Positions 1 to 8,766 of a stretch of DNA of 64,000 nt are shown here, piece by piece (position 1 is the first letter of the stretch; each line of letters begins with the position of its first letter). This DNA is from JAJECS01 sp965243625 (GTDB lineage: Bacteria > Chloroflexota > UBA11872), in the NCBI GenBank assembly GCA_965243625.1, contig CBDEVI010000002.1, forward strand, positions 3,038,001 to 3,102,000. Direction: 5' to 3'. Both the position numbers and the translations under genes were made by a program. The notes beneath the pieces were generated by a model, which saw only the letters and a list, made by a program, of their open reading frames with translations, made no database searches and was not told the origin of the DNA.

Positions 1-554
1 ACACCGCGCTGGTGCATGCCGGCGCCGGCGGGGCCGGTCGGCTGATCATTCAGATGGCCAAGAAAGCCGGCGCGGAGGTCATCACCACGGTCGGCACGCC
101 CGCCAAGGCGGAAGTCGCGCGCACCGTGGGCGCGGATCACGTCATCAACTACACGAAAGAAGACTTCCTCCCCAAGGTCCGCGAGCTCACCGATGGGGCC
201 GGCGTGGACGTCGTCTATGACGGCGTGGGGCAGGCGACGTTCGATCGCGGGCTCGATTGCCTCAAGCCGCGCGGCTACATGGTGCTCTTCGGCGCCGCGA
301 GCGGCCCCGTGCCGCCCATGGACCCGCAGGTCCTCAATCAGAAGGGCTCGCTATTCCTGACGCGTCCGAGCCTGGGGCACTTCCTCATCACGCCCGAAGA
401 GTTCGCATGGCGCACGTCGTCCGTGCTCGGCTGGGTCGCGGACGGCTCGCTCGAGCTGAAGATCCACGGCGAATACGCCCTGGCCGACGCCGCGCAAGCC
501 CACACCGACCTCGAAGGCCGCGCCACAAGCGGGAAGCTGCTGCTGATTCCCTAG
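1..554 (+). CDS. Quinone oxidoreductase-like MDR dehydrogenase, 5' end outside window
   Basis: The open frame is already running at base 3, so the true start lies upstream; about 183 residues remain of a family that is usually near 325. What is left is the NAD(P)H-binding Rossmann domain and the C-terminus. The dinucleotide loop HAGAGGAGR is visible at the very start, followed by VGADHVINY and a DGVG segment typical of the NADPH:quinone reductase branch of medium-chain dehydrogenases. The N-terminal GroES-like catalytic half is missing because of the window edge, not because of a mutation. No zinc-ligand region can be seen. It likely reduces quinones or enones in the cytoplasm; the substrate is unknown. 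Its TAG stop abuts the stop of the convergent aldolase gene. Confidence 0.85.
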   Translation, partial: TALVHAGAGGAGRLIIQMAKKAGAEVITTVGTPAKAEVARTVGADHVINYTKEDFLPKVRELTDGAGVDVVYDGVGQATFDRGLDCLKPRGYMVLFGAASGPVPPMDPQVLNQKGSLFLTRPSLGHFLITPEEFAWRTSSVLGWVADGSLELKIHGEYALADAAQAHTDLEGRATSGKLLLIP

Positions 555-1337
555 CTAGGACCAGTCACCCAGGCCGGGCTCGCGGCCGAAGGCTTCCAGT
601 TCCGCCTGCGCGCCCTGCAGCACGTACAGCACGTCCGCGCCGATAGTCACGAAGCGCGCGCCGTGGTCGATCCAGCGCTTCGCGGAGTCTGGCGGACCGG
701 CGGAGATGCCCGGAATCTTGCCCTGGTTGCGGCAGGCCTCGAACACACCGACGACGCAATCCGTGTGCTCGGTGCTTCCCTGGGCGTGCCCGATCGACGC
801 GGCCAGGTCGGCCGGTCCGACCCACGTGCCGTCGACGCCGTCCACCGCCATGATCTCGTCCGCCGCCTCGGCGGCCTGCTTGGACTCGATCTGCACCATG
901 ATGAGCAGCTCGTCGTTGATGCGGCTCATGTAGTCCGGCCACTGCGCAATTGCCCCCGCCGCGCCGAGCGACCGCCCGCCCGCGGGCGGATATTTGCAGG
1001 CGTGCACCACCTGCTCCGCCTCCTCCGGCGAATCCACCATCGGCACGACGATCCCGGTGCAGCCCTCGTCGAGCAGATGTCCGATGGCCGTGTACTCGCT
1101 GCTGAGCACCCGGGGAATGGGCACCGCGCCGCCGGCCCTCGCCGCCATGAACGCCGCGGACGTGGACTCCCGACCCCAGGTGCCGTGCTGATTGTCGATC
1201 AAGATCCAATCGAATCCCTGCCGCGCGAGCAGCTCCACGATGTTCGGGCTGCCGAGCGCGACACCGACTCCCAGGGCCACCTCGTCGCGGCGCAGCTTGG
1301 CCTTGACGGGATTGGTCAATGAATCGATGCGTGCCAT
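555..1337 (-). CDS. HpcH/HpaI-family aldolase, copy 2 of a tandem pair
   Basis: A 260-residue class II (metal-dependent) pyruvate aldolase of the HpcH/HpaI and 2-dehydro-3-deoxyglucarate aldolase family, at usual length. Family landmarks are visible: DNQHG holding the catalytic His, an Arg in PRVLS, the metal-binding Glu in VQIES and the metal-binding Asp in GPADL. Such enzymes split 4-hydroxy-2-oxo acids into pyruvate plus an aldehyde; the exact substrate cannot be read. The ATG is 6 bases after the stop of the upstream paralogue, and a GGGAG Shine-Dalgarno overlaps that stop, so the pair is co-translated. It lies last in a minus-strand run with mmsA and an O-methyltransferase. Confidence 0.88.
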   Translation of the reverse strand: MARIDSLTNPVKAKLRRDEVALGVGVALGSPNIVELLARQGFDWILIDNQHGTWGRESTSAAFMAARAGGAVPIPRVLSSEYTAIGHLLDEGCTGIVVPMVDSPEEAEQVVHACKYPPAGGRSLGAAGAIAQWPDYMSRINDELLIMVQIESKQAAEAADEIMAVDGVDGTWVGPADLAASIGHAQGSTEHTDCVVGVFEACRNQGKIPGISAGPPDSAKRWIDHGARFVTIGADVLYVLQGAQAELEAFGREPGLGDWS

Positions 1338-1343
1338 TTCTTG

Positions 1344-2096
1344 CTACTCCCGCAAGCTCGCCAGGGCGTTGAACTCCGCCGCTGCGCTGGTTCCCACGTA
1401 GATCTTGTCGCCGCCGGCGCTGACGAAGGTGCAGCCGGCCGCCACCCACTTCTCCACCTGCTCCACGCTGCCCGCGGCAATGCCCGCGGCCTTCCCATGG
1501 CGCTTGCAGGCCGCGATCATCTCGTTCACGGACGCGTCGTGCTCGGGCGTGTTGCGCGCGTGGCCCAACGAGTTGGCCAGGTCGGCCGGCCCGAGCCAGC
1601 AGGCGTCGATCCCTTCCACCGACATGATCGCGTCGGCGTTTTCGATGGCCTCGCGCGACTCGAGCTGGATCGCCACCAGGATCTCGTCATTGGCCCGCTC
1701 GCGATAGATGGGGCCGTACACGCTGGCACCGCTCACGCCGTCCGAGCGGCTGCCGATGGGCGGATAGCGGCAGGCCTGGACCACGCGTTCGGCCTCTTCG
1801 CGGTTCTCGACCATCGGCACGATCACGCCCAGCGCGCCCTCGTCGAGCAGACGGCCGATGGCGTAGTAATCGTTCTCCGGCGCGCGCACCATGGGCGTCG
1901 ACCCGCCGGCCCGCACGCCCATCATGGCCAGGGACGAGGACTGCCGGTCCCACATGCCGTGCTGGTTGTCGACCATGACCCAGTCGAACCCCGCGCGCGC
2001 CAGCACTTCGGCGAGAAACGGCGCGCCGAAGCCGCAGCTCACGCCCAGCGCCACCTTGCCGCTCTGGAGTCGCTGTTTCGCGCGATTGGTCAGCAT
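1344..2096 (-). CDS. HpcH/HpaI-family aldolase, copy 1 of a tandem pair
   Basis: A 250-residue paralogue of the downstream aldolase with the same landmarks: VDNQHG, an Arg in MVRAPE, IQLES and LGPADL. The two proteins are clearly related along their whole length but much diverged, so the duplication is old and the substrates probably differ. The family performs retro-aldol cleavage of hydroxy-keto acids to pyruvate and an aldehyde using a divalent metal. It is followed after 6 bases by its paralogue and preceded by an O-methyltransferase 58 bases upstream. The aldehyde product could feed the dehydrogenase at 2848-4338; this is inference from neighbourhood only. Confidence 0.88.
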   Translation of the reverse strand: MLTNRAKQRLQSGKVALGVSCGFGAPFLAEVLARAGFDWVMVDNQHGMWDRQSSSLAMMGVRAGGSTPMVRAPENDYYAIGRLLDEGALGVIVPMVENREEAERVVQACRYPPIGSRSDGVSGASVYGPIYRERANDEILVAIQLESREAIENADAIMSVEGIDACWLGPADLANSLGHARNTPEHDASVNEMIAACKRHGKAAGIAAGSVEQVEKWVAAGCTFVSAGGDKIYVGTSAAAEFNALASLRE

Positions 2097-2154
2097 CGGG
2101 ACATTCCTTCAGGCACGCACGTTCCGCGGCGCGACGCTACGCGCCCTGCCGCTA

Positions 2155-2829
2155 TCAGTCAACAGACGGTCGCTTGATTCCCAGCCCGATGCCGTCGCCC
2201 ACCTGCACGATGGTCGAGTCGAGCCGCGCGTCGGCCAGGAAGGCCTCGTTGAAGGCGCGGATGATCGGCGTCGACTCGCGATGGAAGTCGCTGTCCTCCG
2301 GTTCGTGCGCCGCCTGGCCCAGCCACAGGAGGTTGTCGAGCGCCACCACGCCGCCGGGCCGCAGGCGCTCGACGACCGCATCGAGGTATTGCGGATACGA
2401 GCCCTTGTCGGCGTCGATGTAGCCGAAGTCGAACGGGCCGTCGATCCCGGCCAGCGTCTCGAGCGCCGGACCGGTGACCAGCGTCACGCGGTCGCCCACG
2501 CCGGCGCGGTCGGCATTGACCCGCGCCCGCGCGTGCATTTCCTCGTCGATGTCCAGCGTGACCAGCTCGCCGCCTTCCGCCAGGGCGGATGCGATGGCAA
2601 TGGCCGAGTAGCCGATGTTGGTGCCGATCTCCAGCGCGCGCCGCGCGCCCATGGCGCGCACGACCAGCGACAGCAGGCGCGTGCTCGGCCGTTCCGTGAT
2701 CGGCAGGCCGTCGCGATCGGCCTCGGCCTCCATGCCCAGCAGCACGGGACCGATGTCCGGGTGGATGCGCTCCAGGTAGGCGCTGTCGCGAATGTGCCGC
2801 TCGCCGGAGTGGCGGTACTCATGCGCCAT
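2155..2829 (-). CDS. O-methyltransferase, class I SAM-dependent (Methyltransf_3 / COMT-like)
   Basis: A 224-residue protein with the SAM-binding motif LEIGTNIGYSAI near residues 66-77, then the acidic metal-binding motifs IDADKGSY and DNLLW that define the Mg-dependent catechol or caffeoyl-CoA O-methyltransferase type. The length matches the family. It would methylate a hydroxyl, usually a vicinal diol on an aromatic ring, in the cytoplasm. Its ATG lies 18 bases after the mmsA stop, so it is probably transcribed with mmsA and the two aldolases. Substrate unknown. Confidence 0.85.
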   Translation of the reverse strand: MAHEYRHSGERHIRDSAYLERIHPDIGPVLLGMEAEADRDGLPITERPSTRLLSLVVRAMGARRALEIGTNIGYSAIAIASALAEGGELVTLDIDEEMHARARVNADRAGVGDRVTLVTGPALETLAGIDGPFDFGYIDADKGSYPQYLDAVVERLRPGGVVALDNLLWLGQAAHEPEDSDFHRESTPIIRAFNEAFLADARLDSTIVQVGDGIGLGIKRPSVD

Positions 2830-2847
2830 GCGGACGCTCCCGGTGGC

Positions 2848-4338
2848 TCAGTCCCACGGGTCCCGGCCGTCCGACTTACCCGGCCAGCGCGTGATCACGA
2901 CCTTCGGGTCGGTGTAAAACCGCACCAGCTCGGTGGACTGGGCGTGGATGTCGCCGAAGAACGACTGCTTGCGTCCCCCGAACGGATAGAAGGCCATCGG
3001 GGCGGCCACGCCCACGTTGATGCCGACGTTGCCGACGTTGACCTGTCGCGTGAACTCCCGCGCCGCGCCGCCGCTGTTGGTGTAGAGCGTGGCCGCGTTG
3101 CCGAACGGGCTGGCTTCCACCATGTCGATGGCGTCCTGCAGCGTCTCGGCGTGCATCAGGCTCACCACGGGTCCAAAGATCTCGTCGCGCACGACCGGCA
3201 TGTCGGGGGTCACCTCGTGCAGCACCGTCGCGCCCACCCAATAGCCGCCCGGCAGTCCCTCGACCGTGGCGCCGCGCCCGTCCAGCAGCATTTCAGCGCC
3301 GTCGTTGATCGCTTGATCGATGTACGTGAACGCGCGGTCGCGGGACTCGGCGGAAATCACCGGGCCCATGCCGGTGTCCGGATCGAGCCCATCGCCCAGA
3401 CGAATCGACGAGGTTGCCTCGACCAGACGCTCCGTCAGCTCCTCGCGCACGTCGCCGACCGTCACCACCACCGATCCAGCCAAGCATCTTTGGCCGGCGC
3501 AGCCATAGGTCGAACCGCAGATATTGGGAATCGCGGCGTCCAGGTCGGCGTCCGGCAGCACCACCAGGTGATTCTTGGCTCCGCCCTGGCACTGCGCCCG
3601 CTTGCCGTGGCTGGTGGCGGTCTCGTAGACGGCTCGGGCCACCGGTGTCGAGCCGACGAACGACACCCCGGCCACGTCGGGATGGGCGCTCAGCGCCTGC
3701 GCCTGCTCGCCTTCCCCGTGCACCAGATTCATCACGCCGGGCGGGAAGCCCGCTTCCGCCGTCAGCTCGGTGAGCAGCGTCTGGCTCAGGGGAGTCTTCG
3801 GCGACGGCTTGGTTACAAAGGTGTTGCCGCAGGCCACCGCCAGCGGACCGAACCAGAAGGGAACCATGGCCGGAAAGTTGAACGGCCCAATCTGCGCAAA
3901 GACGCCCAGCGGCTCGCGGATCGAGTGCTCGTCGATGGCTGCCGAGATGTCGCTGGAAAACGAGCCTTGCTGCAGCGTGGGAATGCCCGCGGCCACCTCG
4001 ACGTTTTCGACGGCCCGCAAGACCTCGCCGCGGGCCTCTTCCAGCGTCTTGCCGTTTTCGATGGTCACGGTGCGAGAAATCTCCTCGAATCGATCCCGCA
4101 TCAGCGAATGCAGCCGGAACAGCACCCGTCCGCGATCGACGGCCGGGGTGTCGCGCCAGGCTGGAAAGGCCGCCTTCGCCGTCTCGACGGCTGCGTCGAT
4201 CTCGGCCTCGGTCGACAGCGGCACGCTGGCGATCACCTCGCCCGTCGCCGGATTGTCGGCGTCGAGGCGATCGGTGCTGGCCGACTCCACCCACTCGCCG
4301 TTGATCCAGTTGCTCAGCCGCCTGACCTCAGCGCCCAT
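2848..4338 (-). CDS. mmsA: Methylmalonate-semialdehyde dehydrogenase (CoA-acylating)
   Basis: An aldehyde dehydrogenase superfamily member of 496 residues, the normal size for MMSDH. It converts methylmalonate semialdehyde or malonate semialdehyde with NAD and CoA to propionyl-CoA or acetyl-CoA in valine, thymine or inositol breakdown. Diagnostic features are QIGPFNFPAMVPFWF, KPSPKTPLS, GSTPVARAVYE, the catalytic Cys in CAGQRCLAG and the PFGGRKQSFFG end region. I place the start at the ATG at 4338 rather than the GTG 21 bases upstream, because a GGAGG sits about 11 bases before this ATG and the N-terminus then reads into LSNWINGEWV as in relatives. It heads a minus-strand operon with an O-methyltransferase and two aldolases. 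Confidence 0.93.
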   Translation of the reverse strand: MGAEVRRLSNWINGEWVESASTDRLDADNPATGEVIASVPLSTEAEIDAAVETAKAAFPAWRDTPAVDRGRVLFRLHSLMRDRFEEISRTVTIENGKTLEEARGEVLRAVENVEVAAGIPTLQQGSFSSDISAAIDEHSIREPLGVFAQIGPFNFPAMVPFWFGPLAVACGNTFVTKPSPKTPLSQTLLTELTAEAGFPPGVMNLVHGEGEQAQALSAHPDVAGVSFVGSTPVARAVYETATSHGKRAQCQGGAKNHLVVLPDADLDAAIPNICGSTYGCAGQRCLAGSVVVTVGDVREELTERLVEATSSIRLGDGLDPDTGMGPVISAESRDRAFTYIDQAINDGAEMLLDGRGATVEGLPGGYWVGATVLHEVTPDMPVVRDEIFGPVVSLMHAETLQDAIDMVEASPFGNAATLYTNSGGAAREFTRQVNVGNVGINVGVAAPMAFYPFGGRKQSFFGDIHAQSTELVRFYTDPKVVITRWPGKSDGRDPWD

Positions 4339-4670
4339 GCCGACCCAACCTCCGACCACCCGTGACGTTCATTCGCGGTGCTGTTCGTGCGATTCCCAAT
4401 CCACGTATCGAACGGTACGACATCCGGCGTCCGACCCACGCCATCGCTCCACCGCGGAGAGTCTTGTAGGGGCGTCCTTCGTGGGCGCCCTAGCGCCTCG
4501 GCCGGTGGCCCGCGCTGCGTGCAGCGTGGGACTGGCCCGGGTTGAGCCCCCAGGCTGCGCGCAGCCTGGGCCACCGAACAGGCCTGCCCCTACACGAAAC
4601 GATCGACGCGCACACTGTGCACCGCCGCAGGCCGTACACTCAGCCCAGCGCAGGACCGCGCCGAAAACCC
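4339..4670. other. Intergenic region between mmsA and a divergent PLP enzyme
   Basis: About 330 bases between two divergent starts. The middle is filled by a composite repeat (4466-4593): family A outer ends, a family B element at 4504-4531 and a perfect 22-base palindrome at 4549-4570. Promoters for both genes must lie here, but I see no convincing -35/-10 pair and no RNA gene. Confidence 0.6.
4466..4593. repeat. Composite interspersed repeat (family A enclosing family B)
   Basis: It begins with GTAGGGGCG and ends with GCCCCTAC, the inverted ends shared by all family A copies in this window. It encloses a family B core (GGTGGCCCGCGCTGCGTG at 4504) and a perfect palindrome, CCCAGGCTGCG plus its complement, at 4549-4570. 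It is purely intergenic. Function unknown; possibly REP-like or a miniature mobile element. Confidence 0.8.
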
Positions 4671-5819
4671 ATGACGTCCGAAGCCGTGCTCTCCAGCCGG
4701 GAGCCTTCCGCCGCCGTCGGGCGTGCCGTGGCGGACCTCGAGACCCCGGCGCTCGTGATCGACCTCGCCGTGCTCGACGCCAACATCGCGCGCATGGTGG
4801 CCACCGCGCGCAACGCGGGCTCGCGGCTGCGTCCGCACGTCAAGACCCACCGCATGGCGACGGTCGCGGCGCGCCTGCGTGAGGCCGGCGCGGAGGGCAT
4901 TTGCTGCGCCAAGGTCGGCGAGGCCGAGGCCTTTGCCGACGCCGGTTTCGACGACATCTTCATCGCCAACCAGGTCGTCGGAGCGTCCCGCCTCATTCGC
5001 CTCGTGGAGCTTGCCGCGCGCACCCGCCTCGCCGTTGGCGTCGATCACCCGGAGCACGTCGGAGCGCTTGGCACAGCGTTTGCGGCGGCCGACGCTACGA
5101 TCGACATCGCAATCGAAGTCGATACCGGCCAGTGTCGCACCGGCGTTGCGACTGCCGAGGCTGCCGTCGAACTCGCGCGGCAGACGCTCGACACCGATGG
5201 CCTCAACCTGCGCGGCATCTACACGCATGAAGGGCATGACTATCAGGCCGCGGACCCGGACGGCGTCCACGTCGCCGCGGAGGAATCGCAGCACCTGATG
5301 ACGACTGTCGCCCAGGCGATCCAGGACGCAACCGGCGCACCGTGTGAGGTGAGCATGGGCTCCTCGCCGTCGTTCCTGCTGGAGTCGTTCCACGCGCCGA
5401 TCGACGAGCTGCGCCCGGGCACCGCCGTCTTCAACGACGCGTCGCACGCGCATCTGTTGGGGCACGCCGAGTGGTGCGCGGCAACCGTGCTGGCGACCGT
5501 GGTGAATTTGCCCGCGCCCGATCGCATCGTCACCGATGCCGGCGCCAAGGCGCTCACTTCCGACCGACGGGGTCCCGGCGTGCTGGAGAACTCTGGCCAC
5601 GGCATGGTGGTCGGCCATCCCGAAGCCGTTATCACCAGCGTCTCCGATGAGCACGGCGTGATCGCCGCGGATGCGAGCGCCTTTGCCATCGGTCAGACGT
5701 TGCGCGTCATCCCCAACCACATCTGTCCCTGCGTGAACCTCTACGACCATGCCTTCGCCGCGCGGGGCGGTATCGTTGAGGCCGTTTGGCACGTCACCGC
5801 GCGCGGCCGCAGCCAGTAG
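4671..5819 (+). CDS. D-threonine aldolase / D-serine dehydratase-like PLP enzyme
   Basis: A 382-residue fold-type III PLP enzyme: an alanine-racemase-like N-terminal barrel followed by a DSD1-type C-terminal domain. The PLP lysine is in RPHVKTHR (about K58), and the zinc-binding His and Cys are in the C-terminal HICPC motif. The family includes D-threonine aldolase, 3-hydroxy-D-aspartate aldolase and eukaryotic-type D-serine dehydratase; the sequence alone does not separate them. The open frame extends upstream into the repeat, but alignment with the family begins near the ATG at 4671 (TPALVIDLAVLDANI). It is 30 bases before an SDR gene on the same strand, so probably co-transcribed. Confidence 0.85.
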   Translation: MTSEAVLSSREPSAAVGRAVADLETPALVIDLAVLDANIARMVATARNAGSRLRPHVKTHRMATVAARLREAGAEGICCAKVGEAEAFADAGFDDIFIANQVVGASRLIRLVELAARTRLAVGVDHPEHVGALGTAFAAADATIDIAIEVDTGQCRTGVATAEAAVELARQTLDTDGLNLRGIYTHEGHDYQAADPDGVHVAAEESQHLMTTVAQAIQDATGAPCEVSMGSSPSFLLESFHAPIDELRPGTAVFNDASHAHLLGHAEWCAATVLATVVNLPAPDRIVTDAGAKALTSDRRGPGVLENSGHGMVVGHPEAVITSVSDEHGVIAADASAFAIGQTLRVIPNHICPCVNLYDHAFAARGGIVEAVWHVTARGRSQ

Positions 5820-5849
5820 CGGCCCGCGGTCGCCACGGCGGAGGGACGC

Positions 5850-6620
5850 ATGGGTCGACTCGACGGTCAGGTCGCGCTGGTCACGGGAGCCGGAGGCGCC
5901 ATCGGGACCGCCGCCGCGCTCGGGCTGGTGCGCGCCGGCGCTCGCGTGGCGCTCACGAGCCGCACGTCCGACCGTCTCGCCCGAGCCGCGGAAGTTGTTG
6001 CGGACGCGAGCGGCGCCGAGGTCCCGACCTATGTCGCCGACTTCATGGACCCGTCCCAGGTTGACGCGCTCGCGGGCTGGGCCACGGAGGCGCTGGGCGG
6101 CGTGGACGTGCTGGTCAACAACGCCGGCGCCAACTCTCCGCACCGCAGCTCGGCGACGGCGGACGCCGCGCTCGACGCGCTCTTCCGCATCAACGTCACC
6201 GCCGGGGCGATCCTCTGCCGCGGGCTGATACCCGGCATGATCGAGCGCGGCGGCGGCACGATCGTGAGCGTGGCGTCGTTCGCCGTCTACAGCCCCGGAC
6301 CGCTGGGCGGCGCGGCCTATGCGGCGTCCAAGGCGGCCCTGCTGAATTACATGGGCAGCGTGAACGCCGAGTTCCGCAACCGGGGCATCCGCGCCTGCAC
6401 CGTATTGCCCGGCGAGGTGGACACGCCGCTGCTCGCGCAGCGTCCGCGGCCCCCGACGGCCGAGGACCGCGCCACCATGATCGGGGCCGACGACGTCGCC
6501 GACGCCATCGTGTTCTGCGCCGCGACGCCCGGGCGCACGCTCATCGAGGAAATCTCGATTCGGCCGACCGTGCTGCGCGACACGACCGAAGACGTGCGCA
6601 TCGCACTAGGACAAGGCTGA
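5850..6620 (+). CDS. Short-chain dehydrogenase/reductase
   Basis: A 256-residue classical SDR. The cofactor loop is TGAGGAIG near residue 12, the structural motif NNAG is near residue 90, and the catalytic Ser (VASFAVYS) and YAASK follow. It starts at an ATG behind a GGAGGG Shine-Dalgarno. It oxidises or reduces a hydroxyl or keto group with NAD(P); substrate unknown. It lies directly downstream of the PLP aldolase-like gene, so the two may act on the same hydroxy-acid or amino-alcohol pathway (inference). Confidence 0.88.
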   Translation: MGRLDGQVALVTGAGGAIGTAAALGLVRAGARVALTSRTSDRLARAAEVVADASGAEVPTYVADFMDPSQVDALAGWATEALGGVDVLVNNAGANSPHRSSATADAALDALFRINVTAGAILCRGLIPGMIERGGGTIVSVASFAVYSPGPLGGAAYAASKAALLNYMGSVNAEFRNRGIRACTVLPGEVDTPLLAQRPRPPTAEDRATMIGADDVADAIVFCAATPGRTLIEEISIRPTVLRDTTEDVRIALGQG

Positions 6621-6659
6621 CCGCGCGGAGCAGGCACGCCAAAGATTGGGACCAATCCG

Positions 6660-6709
6660 TTCGCCCTGAGCTTGTCGAAGGGCGTGGTTCGACAGGCTCA
6701 CCACGAACG
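6660..6709. repeat. Interspersed palindromic repeat, family G
   Basis: Reads TTCGCCCTGAGCTTGTCGAA, then GGGCGTGGTTCGACAGGCTC and ACCACGAACG. The TGAGCTTGTCGAA and TTCGACAGGCTCA halves are inverted and can form a hairpin. This motif type is widespread in bacterial genomes. A second copy lies at 43469-43538. Confidence 0.8.
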
Positions 6710-6763
6710 AGGCCAGGTTGGCCGCACCGGCACGTCCTTCAGCACCGGTCGCGGGAACGATTC

Positions 6764-7732
6764 CTAGGCCGGCACCGCCTGCCGTACGCCCAGATCGTCG
6801 AGAACCGCATTGATCACGAGCCGTTCCTCATCGTTGACGCCGCGGAACGGTGGCCGGGTCGGTCCGCCGTGCAGCCCAACGAAGTCCAACGCGGCCTTGA
6901 TGATGGCCGAGTCCTGCAGTTCCCGCCATCCGGGGCCGCCCTCGCTCTGGTGCAGCCACATGTAGGGCCCGATCTTTCCGTGCCAGCGGTCGGCCCCGCC
7001 GAAGTCGCCCGCCTCCAGCAGCCGGAAGAACTCCAGTTCGAACTCCGGCCACCAGGTCGCCGGACCGGAGATGTAACCGGTGGCGCCGTGCATGTAGGCC
7101 AGCGTGGAGGTATAGCCCAGCGAGTTGTCGATGAAGGCGTAGCGGTCGGCGTAGCGATCCAGCGCCTCGACCATCGGCTCGATGATGTTCGGCGCGCCGT
7201 ACTTGAGCGACACGATGCCCGGAAACTCGGCCAGCCGCCCGATGAGCTCCACGCCGAGGGACGTGCCGATTTCCTGCCGCCAGGACTGGTCGTAGATCAT
7301 GATCCCGGCGTCGATGGACTCGGTGAGGATCCGGTACCACTCGAACATGCCCTCCTGGCTGATCGGGTAGTAGCAGGGCGGGGAGATCATTACGTACTCT
7401 GCGCCGGCGTCCACCGCGCCCCGCGAGAGGGCGATCACCTCGTCGATGTTCAGGCTCGCCGCGCCCGCCACCACCGGGATCTTGCCCGCGGCGGCTTCGA
7501 CCGACGCCGCGACCATGTCGCGGTGCTCCGACGGCGAAAGGCTCAGGTACTCGCCGCTGCCGCACGGCGAGATGATGAACCCCTTGCCAGTCTCGAGGCC
7601 CCCGTCCAGCAGGAACTGGATGTTCGAGGTGAGGGCGTCCAGGTCGAGGCGCAGGTCGTCGTCGAACGGCGCCATCACCAGCGCGGCGGGGCCGCGCAAC
7701 TCCTGTATGGCGCGTTCGCTGCTAGGGGGCAT
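6764..7732 (-). CDS. DapA-family (dihydrodipicolinate synthase / N-acetylneuraminate lyase) aldolase
   Basis: A 322-residue class I aldolase/lyase barrel. The Schiff-base lysine is in GIVSLKYG, a tyrosine-bearing PPCYYP segment lies upstream of it, and the keto-acid-binding loop is SPCGSGEYLSLSPSEH, close to the GTGE loop of relatives. The family covers lysine biosynthesis, sialic-acid cleavage and sugar-acid dehydration (for example 5-dehydro-4-deoxyglucarate dehydratase). Surrounding catabolic genes make sugar-acid or hydroxy-keto-acid breakdown more likely than lysine synthesis, but this is inference. It is alone on its strand here. Confidence 0.82.
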   Translation of the reverse strand: MPPSSERAIQELRGPAALVMAPFDDDLRLDLDALTSNIQFLLDGGLETGKGFIISPCGSGEYLSLSPSEHRDMVAASVEAAAGKIPVVAGAASLNIDEVIALSRGAVDAGAEYVMISPPCYYPISQEGMFEWYRILTESIDAGIMIYDQSWRQEIGTSLGVELIGRLAEFPGIVSLKYGAPNIIEPMVEALDRYADRYAFIDNSLGYTSTLAYMHGATGYISGPATWWPEFELEFFRLLEAGDFGGADRWHGKIGPYMWLHQSEGGPGWRELQDSAIIKAALDFVGLHGGPTRPPFRGVNDEERLVINAVLDDLGVRQAVPA

Positions 7733-7832
7733 GGGGCATCCTCCGGTAAAGGGGTGCGTCGGCGGCCACTCTCGGCCGCGCGTGATTCAGCGCTCGCGCA
7801 AAGGATAGCGCCTGGCCAACAGCCGAATGTCC

Positions 7833-7872
7833 GGTCCCCTCTCCCACGGGGAGAGGGATAGGGTGAGGGGAC
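7833..7872. repeat. Interspersed palindromic repeat, family C
   Basis: GTCCCCTCTCCCACGGGGAG followed by AGGGATAGGGTGAGGGGAC. The CTCTCCC and GGGAGAG halves are inverted. Related copies lie at 11432-11470 and 35095-35132. A family B-like element in the opposite sense follows at 7881-7907. Confidence 0.75.
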
Positions 7873-8004
7873 GGCCGCCTCCATGCTGCACGCAGCGCGG
7901 GCCACCGAAGGGCGCGGGCCATTGAATCTCTCCGCGCCATCTGCGAATTCTCGCGACAATGCGGCAGCCAATCCGTGCACCCTAAACATCGAAGGAGGCT
8001 GAAC

Positions 8005-8766
8005 ATGCGGCTGGAGGGCAAGATCGCCGCCATCACCGGTGGCGGCTCGGGCATTGGCCGCGCCTGCGCGCTGGCCTTTGCGCGCGAGGGGGCGGACATC
8101 GCGATCGGCGACCTCGATCCGGGCCGGGCCGCCAGCGTGGCCGACGAGGTGCGCGCGCTCGGCCGACGCGCCCTGGACATGCCGATCGACGTGACCGAAC
8201 AAGACGATCTGGATCGCTTCGTCGACGGCGTCGTGAGCGACCTCGGAGGCCTCACGGTCTGGGTCGGCAGCGCGGGAGTCTCCATCGGCGCCATGTTCCT
8301 CGACCACACGCGCGAGGACTGGCGCCGCTTGATGGACCTCAATCTCGACGCCGTCGTCTTCAGCGCCCAGACGGCGGCCCGCCGCATGGTGGCCGGCGGC
8401 GCTGGCTCCATCATCAACATCGCGTCGATCTACGGCGGACGCGCGGTGAGCGAGCGCATTGCCTACTGCACCTCGAAGGCGGCGGTCATCATGGCCACGC
8501 AGGTGATGGCCGTGGAGCTGGCGGAGCACGGCGTGCGGGCAAACTCCATCGGCCCCGGCTATACCGACACCCCACTATTCCGCGGCGCGCGCGAGGAAGG
8601 CAACGAGGCCATCGCCCCACTGATGCTGCGGGTCCCTGCCGGGCGCCTGGGCACGCCAGAAGAGATCGCCGCCGCGGCCGTGTTCCTGGCCTCGGACGAG
8701 TCGAGCTTCGTCACCGGCCACTGCCTCTTCGCCGACGGCGGCTGGGTGGTCAACGGCAACTGGTAG
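8005..8766 (+). CDS. Short-chain dehydrogenase/reductase
   Basis: A 253-residue classical SDR with TGGGSGIGRA at the cofactor site, an Asp after the second strand (GDLD) that suggests NAD rather than NADP, and a catalytic YCTSK. The start is set by a strong GAAGGAGG Shine-Dalgarno at 7991-7998, six bases before this ATG; an upstream in-frame start lacks such a site. The C-terminal GGWVVNGNW ending is normal for the family. It probably oxidises a secondary alcohol or reduces a 3-keto intermediate; substrate unknown. No close same-strand partner. Confidence 0.88.
   Translation: MRLEGKIAAITGGGSGIGRACALAFAREGADIAIGDLDPGRAASVADEVRALGRRALDMPIDVTEQDDLDRFVDGVVSDLGGLTVWVGSAGVSIGAMFLDHTREDWRRLMDLNLDAVVFSAQTAARRMVAGGAGSIINIASIYGGRAVSERIAYCTSKAAVIMATQVMAVELAEHGVRANSIGPGYTDTPLFRGAREEGNEAIAPLMLRVPAGRLGTPEEIAAAAVFLASDESSFVTGHCLFADGGWVVNGNW

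Noticed and set aside
1891..4365. 824-residue plus-strand frame over the aldolase-mmsA operon
   Set aside because: Antisense of real genes that carry catalytic motifs.
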